Assembly (NCBI GenBank): GCA_905182815.1
Contig: CAJJCX010000004.1
Coordinates: 248,001-312,000 of the forward strand
Reading direction: 5' to 3'
Length of the DNA: 64,000 nt
Origin: an uncultured Candidatus Thioglobus sp.
Lineage (GTDB): Bacteria > Pseudomonadota > Gammaproteobacteria > PS1 > Pseudothioglobaceae
The notes beneath the pieces were generated by a model, which was not told the DNA's origin, ran no database searches, and saw only the letters and a list, made by a program, of their open reading frames with translations. Position 1 is the stretch's first letter, and every line of letters begins with the position of its first letter. The position numbers and the translations under genes are program-made. Positions 1-9,872 of this stretch are shown here, piece by piece.

Positions 1-422
1 CCTAAGTGATTATTAAGATTACCTTTAGTTGAAAGTGTTGGGCCGTGTAGGGACAAGATTGAGTGAAGCATGTTTTTTGTTGAGGTTTTTCCATTGCTTC
101 CAGTAATTGCAATTACAATTGGCGAGTGAGATTGACGATGCCAAGCGGCTAATTTTTGGTATGCTATTTCTGAATTATTAACTTCAATAGTAGGTAAATT
201 TGAGTTAACTTTTTTATGAGTAATAGCTGCACTAGCGCCTAAATCTTCTGCTTGTTCAATAAAGTTATGACCATCAAAATTTTCACCTTCAAGCGCAATA
301 AAAAGCTTTCCAGAAATTTGACCTCGAGTGTCAGTACAAATGCCCTGAAAGTTGATCGCTTTATCTGAGCTTGATTTACCACTAATAATTTTGCTTATTT
401 TATCGGTGTCAGATGAAAGCAT
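1..422 (-). CDS. murF: UDP-MurNAc-tripeptide:D-Ala-D-Ala ligase MurF, N-terminal part (cut by window edge)
   Basis: MurF adds D-alanyl-D-alanine to UDP-MurNAc-tripeptide in the cytoplasm, the last soluble step of the peptidoglycan precursor. Only the first 140 codons are inside the window; the gene runs off the left edge. The start is the ATG at 420-422, inside the end of murE in another frame (14-base overlap), which implies coupled translation. Visible are the Mur N-terminal substrate domain (CTDTRG near residue 29, GKLFIALEGENFDGH from 38) and the ATP-binding loop TGSNGKTS at 107-114. It follows kdsD and murE on the same strand. The family call is firm; the unseen part cannot be judged. 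Confidence 0.93.
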   Translation of the reverse strand, partial: MLSSDTDKISKIISGKSSSDKAINFQGICTDTRGQISGKLFIALEGENFDGHNFIEQAEDLGASAAITHKKVNSNLPTIEVNNSEIAYQKLAAWHRQSHSPIVIAITGSNGKTSTKNMLHSILSLHGPTLSTKGNLNNHL

Positions 423-1797
423 CTAATGCGACCTCAACATCACTGAACTGAAAAATTTGATCACCAATAGTTTGTGTTGTTTCGTGACCCTTGCCTGCTA
501 TAAGTAATACCTCATCTTCCCCTAAGGTTTTTACTGCCGTTTCTATTGCATGTTTTCGATCTAAGATTACCTGGACATCATTCTCTACTTTAATTCCACC
601 AAGTATATCTTCAATAATTTTTTCTGGACTTTCGCTTCTTGGATTATCGTTTGTAAGAATTATGCTGTCAGCATTTTCACTTGCGATTTTCCCCATTAAC
701 TGCCTCTTGGTTTTATCCCTATCTCCACCGCACCCAAAAAGCACTCTGATTTTAAATTCAGGATAGTGCGTCCTAAGAGATGCAAGGGCATTATCAAGTG
801 CATCTGGTGTGTGTGCATAGTCTATCCAAATATGGCTGTTTTCAAGTTGCTGCATTCTGCCAGGCGGTGGATAAAGTTTTGCAAGAAAAGGAATAATTTG
901 ATCTTCACTATATCCCAAACATTTAACACTAGTGAATGCTGCAAGAGCATTTGATAAATTAAACTCCCCTATTAAGGGTAACTCAAAGACGTAATTATTG
1001 AGCTGACAAATAAAACCATTCTCACTAGTTTTAAAGAATTCTAAATCATCGATTCCAAAGGTAAGTGGATCTTTATCCGAGGCAGTATCTAAAAAATATT
1101 GATGATTTTCATCATCCCTATTAATAATTGCTTTTTTTGAAAAACCATTCGTAAATAATTTACCTTTGGCCTCTTTATAATTATTCATTGTTTCATGATA
1201 ATCAAGATGATCTTGCGTCAAGTTGGTGAAGATGCCCTGAATAAATGAAAGCCCTTCAAGCCGATCTTGCATGAGCGCATGCGAAGAGGCCTCAATAATG
1301 GCTAGTTCAATTCCCTGGTTGCTGTATTCTTCAAGTGAGCTGTATATTGAGAAGATGTCTGGTGTTGTGTTTATACTTTTCTTTTCAACCTTGCTGATTC
1401 CAAGAGTCCCAATAACGCCATTATTAACTTCTAAGAAGTCTAGTAGCTGTGAAATGTAATGACTGACAGACGTCTTACCATTTGTACCCGTGACTGCAAT
1501 GAGATCAACATCCTTTGCTTTGGTGTAGAAATTTTGAGCAAGCCCAGAAAGGTGAAGCTTGAGGTTGTCAATTCTGATGATTGGGACGCCGCAATCAACA
1601 TCTCTTCCCTCAATTAAAACCCCTATGCAGCCATTTTCAATTGCACTGTCGATATACTCAGCACCATGATTTTTCTCACCTTGAAGGGCAATAAACAAAT
1701 CACCCTTAGTAAGTGTTTTCGTATTGAGTGACAGACCAGAAACATCAAATGCTTCAGTAGTTTCAGCAATATTGGATAAAAGGATTTTAATGTCCAT
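409..1797 (-). CDS. murE: UDP-MurNAc-Ala-Glu:meso-diaminopimelate ligase MurE
   Basis: ATP-dependent cytoplasmic ligase that adds the third amino acid to the muropeptide. The 462 residues cover the whole family, slightly short of the E. coli enzyme (about 495). Seen: the ATP-binding loop GTNGKTS at 104-110, the central ligase domain, and DNPR at 384-387, the motif that in this family recognises meso-diaminopimelate rather than lysine, so a Gram-negative type of wall is expected. It starts 35 bases after kdsD and overlaps murF by 14 bases, so the three are probably one transcript. No ftsI or ftsL is visible upstream, unlike the classic dcw order. Confidence 0.95.
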   Translation of the reverse strand: MDIKILLSNIAETTEAFDVSGLSLNTKTLTKGDLFIALQGEKNHGAEYIDSAIENGCIGVLIEGRDVDCGVPIIRIDNLKLHLSGLAQNFYTKAKDVDLIAVTGTNGKTSVSHYISQLLDFLEVNNGVIGTLGISKVEKKSINTTPDIFSIYSSLEEYSNQGIELAIIEASSHALMQDRLEGLSFIQGIFTNLTQDHLDYHETMNNYKEAKGKLFTNGFSKKAIINRDDENHQYFLDTASDKDPLTFGIDDLEFFKTSENGFICQLNNYVFELPLIGEFNLSNALAAFTSVKCLGYSEDQIIPFLAKLYPPPGRMQQLENSHIWIDYAHTPDALDNALASLRTHYPEFKIRVLFGCGGDRDKTKRQLMGKIASENADSIILTNDNPRSESPEKIIEDILGGIKVENDVQVILDRKHAIETAVKTLGEDEVLLIAGKGHETTQTIGDQIFQFSDVEVALDAFI

Positions 1798-1832
1798 TGT
1801 TATTAAAACCTATAAAGGTAATGGTCAACTTA

Positions 1833-2803
1833 CTAAAATAATTTCGCTTGAATCAAGGTATGCATGTTGATTGCGCCAACTATATTATTACTTGAGTCAA
1901 CAACTGGCAGTGAGTTTAAGCTGTATTTTTCCATCAACTGCATTGCGATTAATGCAGGCTCTTGTGGTTCAATGGACTTGCAATCTTTGGTCATGACATC
2001 TTGAATGGTTAATTTCTGAAAATCTACATTAGACTCTAATGCCCTTCTTAAGTCACCATCAGTAAATATTCCCACGAGCTTTTCATTTTCAGCAATGAGA
2101 ACCATCCCAAGTGCCTTTTCACTCATCACTAAAAGGCTATCAATAAGCAGCATCTCTTTAGTGACCTTTGGTATATCTTCCCCTGATTTCATAATACTGG
2201 AGACAAGCGTGAGTAGTCTCCTGCCTAGCGAGCCTGAAGGATGAGACATGGCAAAATCATCTGATGTGAAATTATTTAAGGACATAAGCGAGACAGCAAT
2301 TGCATCACCCATAACCAAGGTTGCGGTAGTGCTTGAGGTTGGCGCTAAATTGTTAGGGCATGCTTCATTATCGACACTTATATCTAAATGAAAATCACTT
2401 GATGAGGCGATCAAAGATTTAGCACTTCCTGTCATACTGATAATAGGCACATTCATTCTTTTGATTCCTGGGAGTAATGAGATAATCTCATCTGATTCTC
2501 CAGAATAGGAAATCATGATAACCACATCATCATGACTAATCATCCCAAGGTCGCCATGACCAGCCTCAGCTGGATGTAAATAGAAAGCAGGTGTCCCTGT
2601 TGATGCCAGGGTGGAAGAGATTTTTTTGGCGATATGGCCTGATTTACCCATCCCAATTAGAACAACTTTCCCATACAGTTTTTAAGAATTTGGCAAACCT
2701 CATCAAAATTTTGATCAATTCTGCCTTTAAGTTTTAAAACAGAATCAGCTTCAGTTTGAATGACGTCTTTAGCAATATCGATTATAGATTTACCCACAGG
2801 CAT
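1833..2803 (-). CDS. kdsD: Arabinose-5-phosphate isomerase KdsD/KpsF (one frameshift)
   Basis: Interconverts ribulose-5-phosphate and arabinose-5-phosphate, the first step to Kdo for lipopolysaccharide. The downstream frame (1833 to about 2667) holds most of the SIS sugar-isomerase domain (GMGKSGHIAKK, ASTGTPAFYLHPAEAGHGDLGM) and two C-terminal CBS domains. The N-terminus lies in another frame, from the ATG at 2801-2803 (MPVGKSIIDIA) to about 2667-2672, where a run of T and C appears one base short: adding one base joins KNCMGK to VVLIGMGKSG, as expected for the family. Joined, the protein has 323 residues, close to E. coli KdsD. A sequencing error is likelier than decay. It leads the kdsD-murE-murF group. 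Confidence 0.85.
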
Positions 2804-2941
2804 AGTAGAATTGGTCTTTGTTGTGTATTGATAGATTATAAATATTATTTAACTAGTATGGGTTATATAATTATTTCTTAATTTGAAATATAATCTCGGG
2901 ATGGGAAAACTTTTAGCATTTATATTATCTGAGCTATTTCA

Positions 2942-3415
2942 GTGGAATTAAAAAACAAAGTTCTGTTTGTTTGTATGGGTAATATTTGTCGCTCTCCAAC
3001 AGCGGAAGGTGCTTTTCGATCAATTGTTGAAAAAAATAGTAAATCTCAACATTTTGAAATAGATTCGGCTGGGACTCACGCATACCATATAGGTAATTCA
3101 CCTGATCAAAGGTCTCAACAAGCCGCTATCAATCATGGTGTTGATTTGTCAAGTCAGAGAGCGAGGCACGTTCATGAGAGTGATTTTTATTATTATGACT
3201 ACATTATTGCCATGGATTCTGACAATCTCGAAAGATTGAAATCAATCCAACCTTCAGAAAGTCATTCAAAGATTGAATTAATGTTAAATTATTCCAAAGA
3301 ACATTATGGTGCTAGTGTTCCTGACCCCTATTATGAGGGAAAGTTTGATGAAGTCTTTGAGATGCTTTACTCAGCTTGCACATCATTTTTTGAAAGTATA
3401 GTAAAAAAAGACTAA
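2942..3415 (+). CDS. Low-molecular-weight protein-tyrosine phosphatase
   Basis: Cytoplasmic phosphatase of the arsenate-reductase-like LMW-PTP family, 157 residues, the usual length. The catalytic P-loop with Cys11 and Arg17 (CMGNICRS) is at the N-terminus and the general-acid DPYY motif is at about residue 128, so both active-site elements are intact. The start is GTG at 2942; no ATG fits because the next Met lies inside the P-loop. In other bacteria such enzymes often act on tyrosine kinases of polysaccharide export, but no such gene lies nearby, so the substrate is unknown. It diverges from kdsD across about 140 AT-rich bases and is followed by the str-operon promoter. Confidence 0.88.
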   Translation: MELKNKVLFVCMGNICRSPTAEGAFRSIVEKNSKSQHFEIDSAGTHAYHIGNSPDQRSQQAAINHGVDLSSQRARHVHESDFYYYDYIIAMDSDNLERLKSIQPSESHSKIELMLNYSKEHYGASVPDPYYEGKFDEVFEMLYSACTSFFESIVKKD

Positions 3416-3421
3416 TATTCA

Positions 3422-3451
3422 TTGACATTCGAGTCAGCACCAAAGTATAAT
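3422..3451 (+). promoter_or_regulatory. Sigma-70-type promoter for rpsL/str operon
   Basis: Perfect TTGACA at 3422-3427 and perfect TATAAT at 3446-3451 with an 18-base spacer, about 65 bases before rpsL. Both boxes match consensus, as expected for a strong translation-operon promoter. The leader holds an imperfect GCCC/GGGC inverted repeat between about 3452 and 3483. Confidence 0.85.
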
Positions 3452-3515
3452 TGCCCGCTTTATTGACCCCGCTATGTGGGCGAAAAATTAAATATACATT
3501 GGAGTATAAACCTTT

Positions 3516-3890
3516 ATGTCAACGATTAACCAATTGGTAAGAAAGCCAAGAAGTAAGAAGATTGTTAAAACTGGTGTCCCAGCGTTGGACAGTTGCCCAC
3601 AAAAACGTGGAGTATGCACTCGAGTTTATACAACAACACCAAAGAAACCTAACTCTGCTTTAAGAAAAGTTGCTCGTGTCAGATTAACTAATTCTGCTGA
3701 AGTTACAACTTATATTGGTGGTGAAGGACATAACTTACAAGAACACTCGGTGATTCTTATTCGTGGTGGTCGTGTTAAAGATTTACCTGGTGTACGTTAC
3801 CACACTGTTCGTGGAGCATTAGATACAACTGGTGTAGATGGAAGAATGCAAGGCAGATCAAAATACGGTACAAAAAAACCAAAAACATAA
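3516..3890 (+). CDS. rpsL: 30S ribosomal protein S12
   Basis: Decoding-centre protein of the small subunit, 124 residues, full length. The [13 protein letters not shown] segment carries Lys43, and the [12 protein letters not shown] loop carries Lys87 and the conserved Asp88; these are the residues of streptomycin-sensitive S12. First gene of the str operon, just after a consensus promoter, and followed by rpsG after 20 bases. Confidence 0.98.
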   Translation: MSTINQLVRKPRSKKIVKTGVPALDSCPQKRGVCTRVYTTTPKKPNSALRKVARVRLTNSAEVTTYIGGEGHNLQEHSVILIRGGRVKDLPGVRYHTVRGALDTTGVDGRMQGRSKYGTKKPKT

Positions 3891-3898
3891 TTTATTAA

Positions 3899-4378
<480 letters not shown>

Positions 4379-4393
4379 TTTAAGGACTCAATC

Positions 4394-6496
4394 ATGGCAA
4401 GAATTACTCCAATTAATCGTTATCGTAACGTTGGTATCATGGCACATATTGATGCTGGAAAGACGACGACTACTGAACGCATACTTCTATATACAGGACG
4501 TACTCACAAAATTGGTGAAGTCCATGATGGAAGTGCAACAATGGACTGGATGGAGCAAGAGCAGGAGCGAGGTATTACAATTACTTCAGCTGCAACTACT
4601 TGTTTCTGGAAGGGAATGGATGGTCAGTTTGAAGATCACCGAATTAATATTATTGATACCCCAGGCCACGTTGATTTCACGATTGAAGTTGAAAGGTCAT
4701 TAAAAGTATTAGACGGCGCTTGCGCCGTTTTTTGTGCTGTTGGCGGTGTAGAGCCTCAATCTGAAACAGTTTGGAGACAAGCAAATAAATATAACGTTCC
4801 TAGAATTGGCTTTGTTAACAAGATGGACCGAGCAGGCGCGGATTTTTTACGTGTATGCGACCAAATTAAAACAAGATTAGGTGCTAACCCTGTTCCGATG
4901 CAAATTGCTATTGGTGCAGAAGATGCCTTTGAAGGCGTAGTTGATCTTATCCGTATGAAAGCCATTTATTGGAATGAAGAAGATCAAGGCGCAACATATG
5001 AAGTGAAAGATATCCCTGCTAATTTGCAAGATCTTGCAGATGAGAAACGTGAATTCATGATGGAATCTGCAGCAGAGGCTAACGAAGTACTTATGGAGAA
5101 GTACCTTGATGACGGTGAATTGAATCCTGATGAAATTAAAGAAGGTATCCGTCTTCAAACCATTGCAAATCAAATTATTCCAATGTTCTGTGGTACAGCG
5201 TTTAAAAATAAAGGTGTCCAGGCTGTTCTAGACGCTATGGTAATGTATATGCCTTCTCCAGAAGAAGTGGATGCTATTACTGGAATATTAGATGATGCTG
5301 CTGAATCAGAAGGAGTAAGGCCTCCTAAAGATGATGAGCCTTTTGCAGCTCTAGCTTTTAAAATTGCGACAGACCCTTTTGTTGGTAACCTAACTTTCTT
5401 TAGGGTTTACTCTGGTGTTTTGAAGTCAGGTGATTTTGTATATAACTCATCTAAAGGTAAGAAAGAGCGTATCGGCCGAATTGTGCAAATGCACTCTAAC
5501 GATCGTGAAGAAATTAAAGAGGTAAGAGCTGGAGATATTGCTGCAGCTATTGGCCTAAAAGATGTTACGACTGGTGACACACTATGTGACATGAAAGATA
5601 AAATTATTCTTGAAAGAATGGAATTCCCTGAGCCAGTAATTGCTGTTGCAGTTGAGCCTAAAACTAAAGTTGACCAAGAAAAGATGGGTATTGCTTTAGG
5701 AAAGCTAGCTAATGAAGACCCTTCTTTTAGGGTTTCTACAGACGAAGAGTCTGGACAAACAATTATTGCAGGTATGGGCGAGCTTCACTTGGATATTATT
5801 GTTGATCGAATGATGCGTGAATTTGATGTTGGGTGTAATGTTGGTGCCCCTCAAGTAGCGTACCGTGAAACAATTACAAAACTTGTTGAGCACGAACATA
5901 AATTTGCCAAACAATCTGGTGGTCGTGGTCAGTATGGTCATGTCTATCTAAGAATAGAGCCACAGGAGCCTGGTGCGGGCTATGAATTCGTTGACGAAAT
6001 TAAAGGTGGTGTTATTCCTAAGGAATATGTACCTGCAGTTAATAAGGGTGTTCAAGAACAAATGCAAAACGGCGTTATTGCTGGATTTCCATTAGTTGAT
6101 GTTAAAGTTACTGTTTATGATGGTTCTTATCATGATGTAGATTCTAACGAAATGGCCTTTAAAATTGCAGCCTCTATGTGTGTTAGAGAAGGCGTTAAAC
6201 TTGCTAATCCTCAATTGCTAGAGCCAATGATGAATGTTGAAGTATCAACACCTGAAGATTATATGGGTGATGTTATGGGTGATTTAAATCGTAGAAGAGG
6301 TATTGTAAGTGCTATGGATGACACTCCAGCTGGTAAACAAATAAAGGCTGCTGTTCCTTTAGCAGAAATGTTTGGATATGCAACGGATCTTCGTTCAATG
6401 TCACAAGGGCGTGCAAATTACTCTATGGAATTTGCTAAATATACTGCAGCTCCAAGAAATGTTGCTGAAGATGTTATTGAAAAATTAAATACTTAA
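4394..6496 (+). CDS. fusA: Translation elongation factor G
   Basis: GTPase that moves tRNA and mRNA through the ribosome after peptide transfer. The 700 residues are full length: G1 loop [12 protein letters not shown] at about 17-28, switch region with [12 protein letters not shown]3 DTPGH near residue 90, G4 NKMD near 143, then domains II to V. Third gene of the str operon, with tuf 13 bases downstream. Odd point: codons near 4713-4733 form a GC-rich hairpin followed by a T run that looks like an intrinsic terminator inside the gene (listed separately). The protein itself is intact. Confidence 0.98.
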   Translation: MARITPINRYRNVGIMAHIDAGKTTTTERILLYTGRTHKIGEVHDGSATMDWMEQEQERGITITSAATTCFWKGMDGQFEDHRINIIDTPGHVDFTIEVERSLKVLDGACAVFCAVGGVEPQSETVWRQANKYNVPRIGFVNKMDRAGADFLRVCDQIKTRLGANPVPMQIAIGAEDAFEGVVDLIRMKAIYWNEEDQGATYEVKDIPANLQDLADEKREFMMESAAEANEVLMEKYLDDGELNPDEIKEGIRLQTIANQIIPMFCGTAFKNKGVQAVLDAMVMYMPSPEEVDAITGILDDAAESEGVRPPKDDEPFAALAFKIATDPFVGNLTFFRVYSGVLKSGDFVYNSSKGKKERIGRIVQMHSNDREEIKEVRAGDIAAAIGLKDVTTGDTLCDMKDKIILERMEFPEPVIAVAVEPKTKVDQEKMGIALGKLANEDPSFRVSTDEESGQTIIAGMGELHLDIIVDRMMREFDVGCNVGAPQVAYRETITKLVEHEHKFAKQSGGRGQYGHVYLRIEPQEPGAGYEFVDEIKGGVIPKEYVPAVNKGVQEQMQNGVIAGFPLVDVKVTVYDGSYHDVDSNEMAFKIAASMCVREGVKLANPQLLEPMMNVEVSTPEDYMGDVMGDLNRRRGIVSAMDDTPAGKQIKAAVPLAEMFGYATDLRSMSQGRANYSMEFAKYTAAPRNVAEDVIEKLNT
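4713..4733 (+). terminator. Terminator-like hairpin inside fusA
   Basis: ACGGCG at 4713-4718 pairs perfectly with CGCCGT at 4723-4728 around a CTTG loop, and T follows from 4728 to 4733. This has the shape of an intrinsic terminator but lies within the G domain codons of fusA. It may be an accident of conserved codons (Asp-Gly-Ala-Cys-Ala-Val-Phe) or may lower fusA-tuf transcription. Structure is seen; function is inferred. Confidence 0.45.
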
Positions 6497-6509
6497 TAGG
6501 GGATTAGAA

Positions 6510-7700
6510 ATGGCAAAAGAGAAATTTGAAAGAACCAAACCACACGTAAATGTGGGAACAATTGGTCACGTTGACCATGGAAAAACTACCTTAACTGCAG
6601 CCCTTACTAAGGTTATGGCTGAAATGAACGGTGGTGAATTTAAGGATTATGCAAATATTGATAATGCTCCTGAAGAAAGAGAGCGTGGTATCACGATTTC
6701 AACAGCGCACGTAGAGTATGAGTCAGCGGCTCGTCACTACGCTCACGTTGATTGTCCGGGACACGCCGACTACGTTAAGAACATGATTACAGGTGCTGCT
6801 CAAATGGACGGCGCAATTATTGTAATTGCTGCAACTGATGGACCAATGGCTCAAACGCGTGAGCACATTCTATTGTCTCGTCAAGTTGGTGTTCCTTACA
6901 TCGTTGTTTACATGAACAAAGCCGATATGGTTGATGATGAAGAATTAGTAGAGCTTGTTGAAATGGAAATCCGTGAACTCTTGACAGAATACGAATTCCC
7001 AGGTGATGACACTCCAGTAATCTTTGGTTCAGCTTTGAAAGCATTAGAAGGTGATACATCAGATATTGGTGTCCCTTCAATTATGAAGTTAGTTGAAGCA
7101 TTAGATACATACATCCCAACTCCAGAGCGTGATACAGATAAGACATTCCTAATGCCAATTGAGGACGTGTTCTCAATCTCAGGTCGTGGAACGGTTGTAA
7201 CAGGTCGTATCGAACGTGGTGTTGTTAATGTTGGTGATGAAATTGAAATCGTTGGTATTAAAGATACGCAGCTGACTACTTGTACAGGTGTTGAAATGTT
7301 TAGAAAATTGCTTGACTCAGGTGAAGCAGGTGATAACGTTGGTGTTCTTCTTCGTGGTACGAAGCGTGAAGACGTTGAGCGTGGTCAAGTACTTGCTAAG
7401 AAAGGTACGATTAACCCGCACACTAAGTTTGAAGCAGAGATTTATGTTTTAAGTAAAGAAGAAGGTGGACGTCATACTCCATTCTTTAACAATTATCGTC
7501 CACAGTTCTACTTCAGAACAACAGACGTTACTGGTGCATGCGAACTGCCAAAAGGCGTTGAAATGGTTATGCCAGGTGACAATGTGAAGATGACAATTGA
7601 GTTACTAGCTCCGATTGCAATGGAAGAAGGATTAAGATTTGCAATTAGAGAAGGTGGACGCACAGTAGGTGCTGGAGTCGTCTCGAAAATTACGAGCTGA
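6510..7700 (+). CDS. tuf: Translation elongation factor Tu
   Basis: GTPase that brings aminoacyl-tRNA to the ribosome. The 396 residues carry G1 GHVDHGKT at 19-26, RGITIS, DCPGH and NKAD (NKCD in E. coli), then domains 2 and 3 ending with the conserved [12 protein letters not shown]. Last gene of the str operon; a rho-independent terminator follows 15 bases after the stop. Only one tuf copy is in the window; many gammaproteobacteria carry a second elsewhere. Confidence 0.98.
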   Translation: MAKEKFERTKPHVNVGTIGHVDHGKTTLTAALTKVMAEMNGGEFKDYANIDNAPEERERGITISTAHVEYESAARHYAHVDCPGHADYVKNMITGAAQMDGAIIVIAATDGPMAQTREHILLSRQVGVPYIVVYMNKADMVDDEELVELVEMEIRELLTEYEFPGDDTPVIFGSALKALEGDTSDIGVPSIMKLVEALDTYIPTPERDTDKTFLMPIEDVFSISGRGTVVTGRIERGVVNVGDEIEIVGIKDTQLTTCTGVEMFRKLLDSGEAGDNVGVLLRGTKREDVERGQVLAKKGTINPHTKFEAEIYVLSKEEGGRHTPFFNNYRPQFYFRTTDVTGACELPKGVEMVMPGDNVKMTIELLAPIAMEEGLRFAIREGGRTVGAGVVSKITS

Positions 7701-7704
7701 TTAG

Positions 7705-7735
7705 TTGAATAAGGGCCGTCGATATCTTGTATAAT
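7705..7735 (+). promoter_or_regulatory. Candidate S10-operon promoter overlapping the tuf terminator
   Basis: TTGAAT at 7705-7710 and a perfect TATAAT at 7730-7735, spacer 19 bases. The -10 box spans the terminator loop and 3' arm. Transcription would start near 7742, giving a leader of roughly 38 bases before rpsJ. The spacer is longer than ideal, so this is a candidate only. Confidence 0.45.
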
Positions 7736-7747
7736 CGACGGTTTTTT
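7716..7747 (+). terminator. Rho-independent terminator after tuf
   Basis: Perfect 8-bp stem CCGTCGAT (7716-7723) / ATCGACGG (7734-7741), 10-base loop, then six T at 7742-7747. It ends the str operon. The loop and 3' arm hold a TATAAT box (7730-7735), so the same bases may also serve the next promoter. Confidence 0.88.
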
Positions 7748-7779
7748 CGTATCACAAGTTAGATAAGGTAAATAGGCAA

Positions 7780-8091
7780 ATGAGCAATCAAAATATTAGA
7801 ATTAAATTAAAGGCATTTGATCATCGATTAATCGACAAATCAGCCGTAGAGATTGTAGAAACAGCAAAACGAACTGGTGCTAGTGTAAGGGGTCCAATCC
7901 CTTTACCTACAAAGACAGAACGTTTTACTGTGTTGTCTTCTCCGCATGTAAACAAAGATGCTAGAGATCAGTACCAACTTAAAACTTATGTTAGGTTGAT
8001 GGATGTAATTAGTCCAACAGACAAAACAGTAGACGCATTGATGAAATTAGATCTTGCTGCTGGTGTTGATGTGAAAATCCAACTTAACTAA
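7780..8091 (+). CDS. rpsJ: 30S ribosomal protein S10
   Basis: Small-subunit head protein, also NusE, a partner of NusB in antitermination. The 103 residues match the family length ([14 protein letters not shown] start, [27 protein letters not shown]-type loop). First gene of the S10 operon, followed by rplC after 22 bases. The leader is too short for the long L4-controlled S10 leader of E. coli, so that attenuation system is probably absent. Confidence 0.97.
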   Translation: MSNQNIRIKLKAFDHRLIDKSAVEIVETAKRTGASVRGPIPLPTKTERFTVLSSPHVNKDARDQYQLKTYVRLMDVISPTDKTVDALMKLDLAAGVDVKIQLN

Positions 8092-8113
8092 TAGAACAGA
8101 AAGGATTAATAAA

Positions 8114-8935
8114 ATGGCAATTGCATTAGTAGGAAAAAAATTAGGAATGACGCGTTTGATGGCTAACGATGGTTCAGCATCTTCTGTTAGCGTCATTAAG
8201 ATAGAGCCTAATCGAGTAGTGCAGAGCAAGTCTGTTGATACCGATGGTTATAATGCAATTCAAGTCACGACTGGCAAAAAGACTAATAAGAAGGGTGACG
8301 CAAAAATTCGTCGTGTTTCTAGCTCGTTAAAAGGTCATTATGCAAAAGCTTCTCAAGAAATTGGCCTTGGACTTTGGGAAATGAGAGTTAGTGAAAATGA
8401 AGTTTCTGATATGCCTAATCTTGATGTTTCATATTTTGGCGCTGGACATTACGTGAATGTTACAGGAAAGTCAAAAGGTAAAGGATTTCAAGGTGGCGTA
8501 AAGCGCCATAACTTTAGTATGCAAGATGCAACTCATGGAAACTCAGTTTCTCACCGTGCGATTGGTTCTACAGGACAATGTCAAGATCCAGGTCGCGTAT
8601 TCAAAGGTAAAAAAATGGCTGGTCAAATGGGTAATGCTCAAGTGACAGAAGAATGTCTGGAGATACTTAGAGTTGATAGTGAGCGTAATTTGTTGTTAGT
8701 TAAAGGTGCCATTCCAGGTTCTAAAAATGGCTTTGTAAGAGTATTTTTGTCAGATAAAAAGAATAAAATTAATTCTGAGATAAGTAAGCAGCTATCTGAA
8801 CAACAAGTGGCTCCAGTTGAAGAAGTTGAAGAAACGTTAGTTGAGGCATCAGTGGAAGCAGTAGTTGAAGCTCCTGTAGTTGAAGATGTTGCAACAGATA
8901 TAGAACAAAATCAAGATAAAGAAACTGAAGCTTAA
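8114..8935 (+). CDS. rplC: 50S ribosomal protein L3 with acidic C-terminal extension
   Basis: Early-assembly 23S rRNA protein near the peptidyl-transferase centre. Residues 1 to about 210 are a normal L3 ([15 protein letters not shown] start, [18 protein letters not shown] loop, [13 protein letters not shown]). About 60 further residues follow, rich in Glu, Val and Ala ([19 protein letters not shown] and on), making 273 in all against about 209 in E. coli. The tail is acidic and low in complexity, opposite in charge to the tails on L30 and L17 in this window. The core call is firm; the tail's role is unknown. Confidence 0.96.
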   Translation: MAIALVGKKLGMTRLMANDGSASSVSVIKIEPNRVVQSKSVDTDGYNAIQVTTGKKTNKKGDAKIRRVSSSLKGHYAKASQEIGLGLWEMRVSENEVSDMPNLDVSYFGAGHYVNVTGKSKGKGFQGGVKRHNFSMQDATHGNSVSHRAIGSTGQCQDPGRVFKGKKMAGQMGNAQVTEECLEILRVDSERNLLLVKGAIPGSKNGFVRVFLSDKKNKINSEISKQLSEQQVAPVEEVEETLVEASVEAVVEAPVVEDVATDIEQNQDKETEA

Positions 8936-8957
8936 TAAATAGTTATTTAAAGGTCTA

Positions 8958-9575
8958 ATGATGAAAGTAAAAGTATTAAATTTAAAAACGAACAAATCTA
9001 CTTCTCAAGAAGTTTCAGATGATATTTTTGGTCGGAACTATAATGAATCATTAGTTCATCAAATAACAACTGCTTATATGGCAGGTGGTAGAAGTGGCAC
9101 TAAAGCACAAAAAAATCGTGCTGCAGTAAGTGGTGGTGGTAAGAAGCCTTGGAAGCAGAAAGGTACAGGGCGTGCTAGAGCAGGTACTTCACGTGGACCT
9201 ATTTGGAGAAGTGGTGGAGTAACTTTTGCTGCTCAGCCTCGTAACTATTCTCAAAAAGTTAATAAAAAAATGTACAAAGGTGCAATTAGCGTTATATTTT
9301 CAGAGCTACTTCGTAATGATCGCTTAAAGATAGTTTCAGATCTTGAAATTACTGAACCAAAAACAAAAAATGTTACGTCACTAATGAAATCCTTAAACCT
9401 TAAGGATGCTTTGTTAATGACAGATGAGCTAGATGAGAACTTGTACTTGTCTTCAAGGAATTTATACCATGTTGGTGTTTGTGATACTCAAAGTATAGAC
9501 CCAGTAAGCTTAATTGGTTATGACAATGTAGTTATGACAAAAGCCGCATTAAAAAAAGTTGAGGCAATGTTATGA
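8958..9575 (+). CDS. rplD: 50S ribosomal protein L4
   Basis: 23S rRNA-binding protein whose long loop lines the exit tunnel; in E. coli it also represses its own operon. The 205 residues include the tunnel loop [20 protein letters not shown] followed by [20 protein letters not shown]. The stop overlaps the rplW start (ATGA), so the two are translationally coupled. Confidence 0.97.
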   Translation: MMKVKVLNLKTNKSTSQEVSDDIFGRNYNESLVHQITTAYMAGGRSGTKAQKNRAAVSGGGKKPWKQKGTGRARAGTSRGPIWRSGGVTFAAQPRNYSQKVNKKMYKGAISVIFSELLRNDRLKIVSDLEITEPKTKNVTSLMKSLNLKDALLMTDELDENLYLSSRNLYHVGVCDTQSIDPVSLIGYDNVVMTKAALKKVEAML

Positions 9576-9862
9576 ATAAAGAAAAAATATTAAGCGTCCT
9601 ACTTGGGCCAATTGTTTCTGAAAAATCTACTTTAGCATCTGCTAATAACCAGTACGTCTTTAAGGTTAGACCTGATAGTAATAAGAGAGAAGTGAAGGCT
9701 GCAGTTGAAGAGTTATTTGGAGTTACTGTTGAAGGTGTTACTACTTCAAATGTAAAAGGCAAGAGAAAGATTTACAAAGGTAAAGCTGGACAGCGTGTTA
9801 ATTGGAAAAAAGCAGTCGTTAAAGTGTCTGAAGGTCAGATGATTGACGCAACTGCCTCATAG
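9572..9862 (+). CDS. rplW: 50S ribosomal protein L23
   Basis: Exit-site protein that docks trigger factor and SRP. The 96 residues match the family ([14 protein letters not shown] start, [20 protein letters not shown] core). The ATG at 9572 overlaps the rplD stop. The gap to rplB is 10 bases. Confidence 0.96.
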   Translation: MNKEKILSVLLGPIVSEKSTLASANNQYVFKVRPDSNKREVKAAVEELFGVTVEGVTTSNVKGKRKIYKGKAGQRVNWKKAVVKVSEGQMIDATAS

Positions 9863-9872
9863 AGAATTTATT

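Noticed and set aside
9843-9872. Longer N-terminus for L2 starting upstream of 9873
   Set aside because: The added ten residues lie in the rplW 3' end and the family begins at [13 protein letters not shown].
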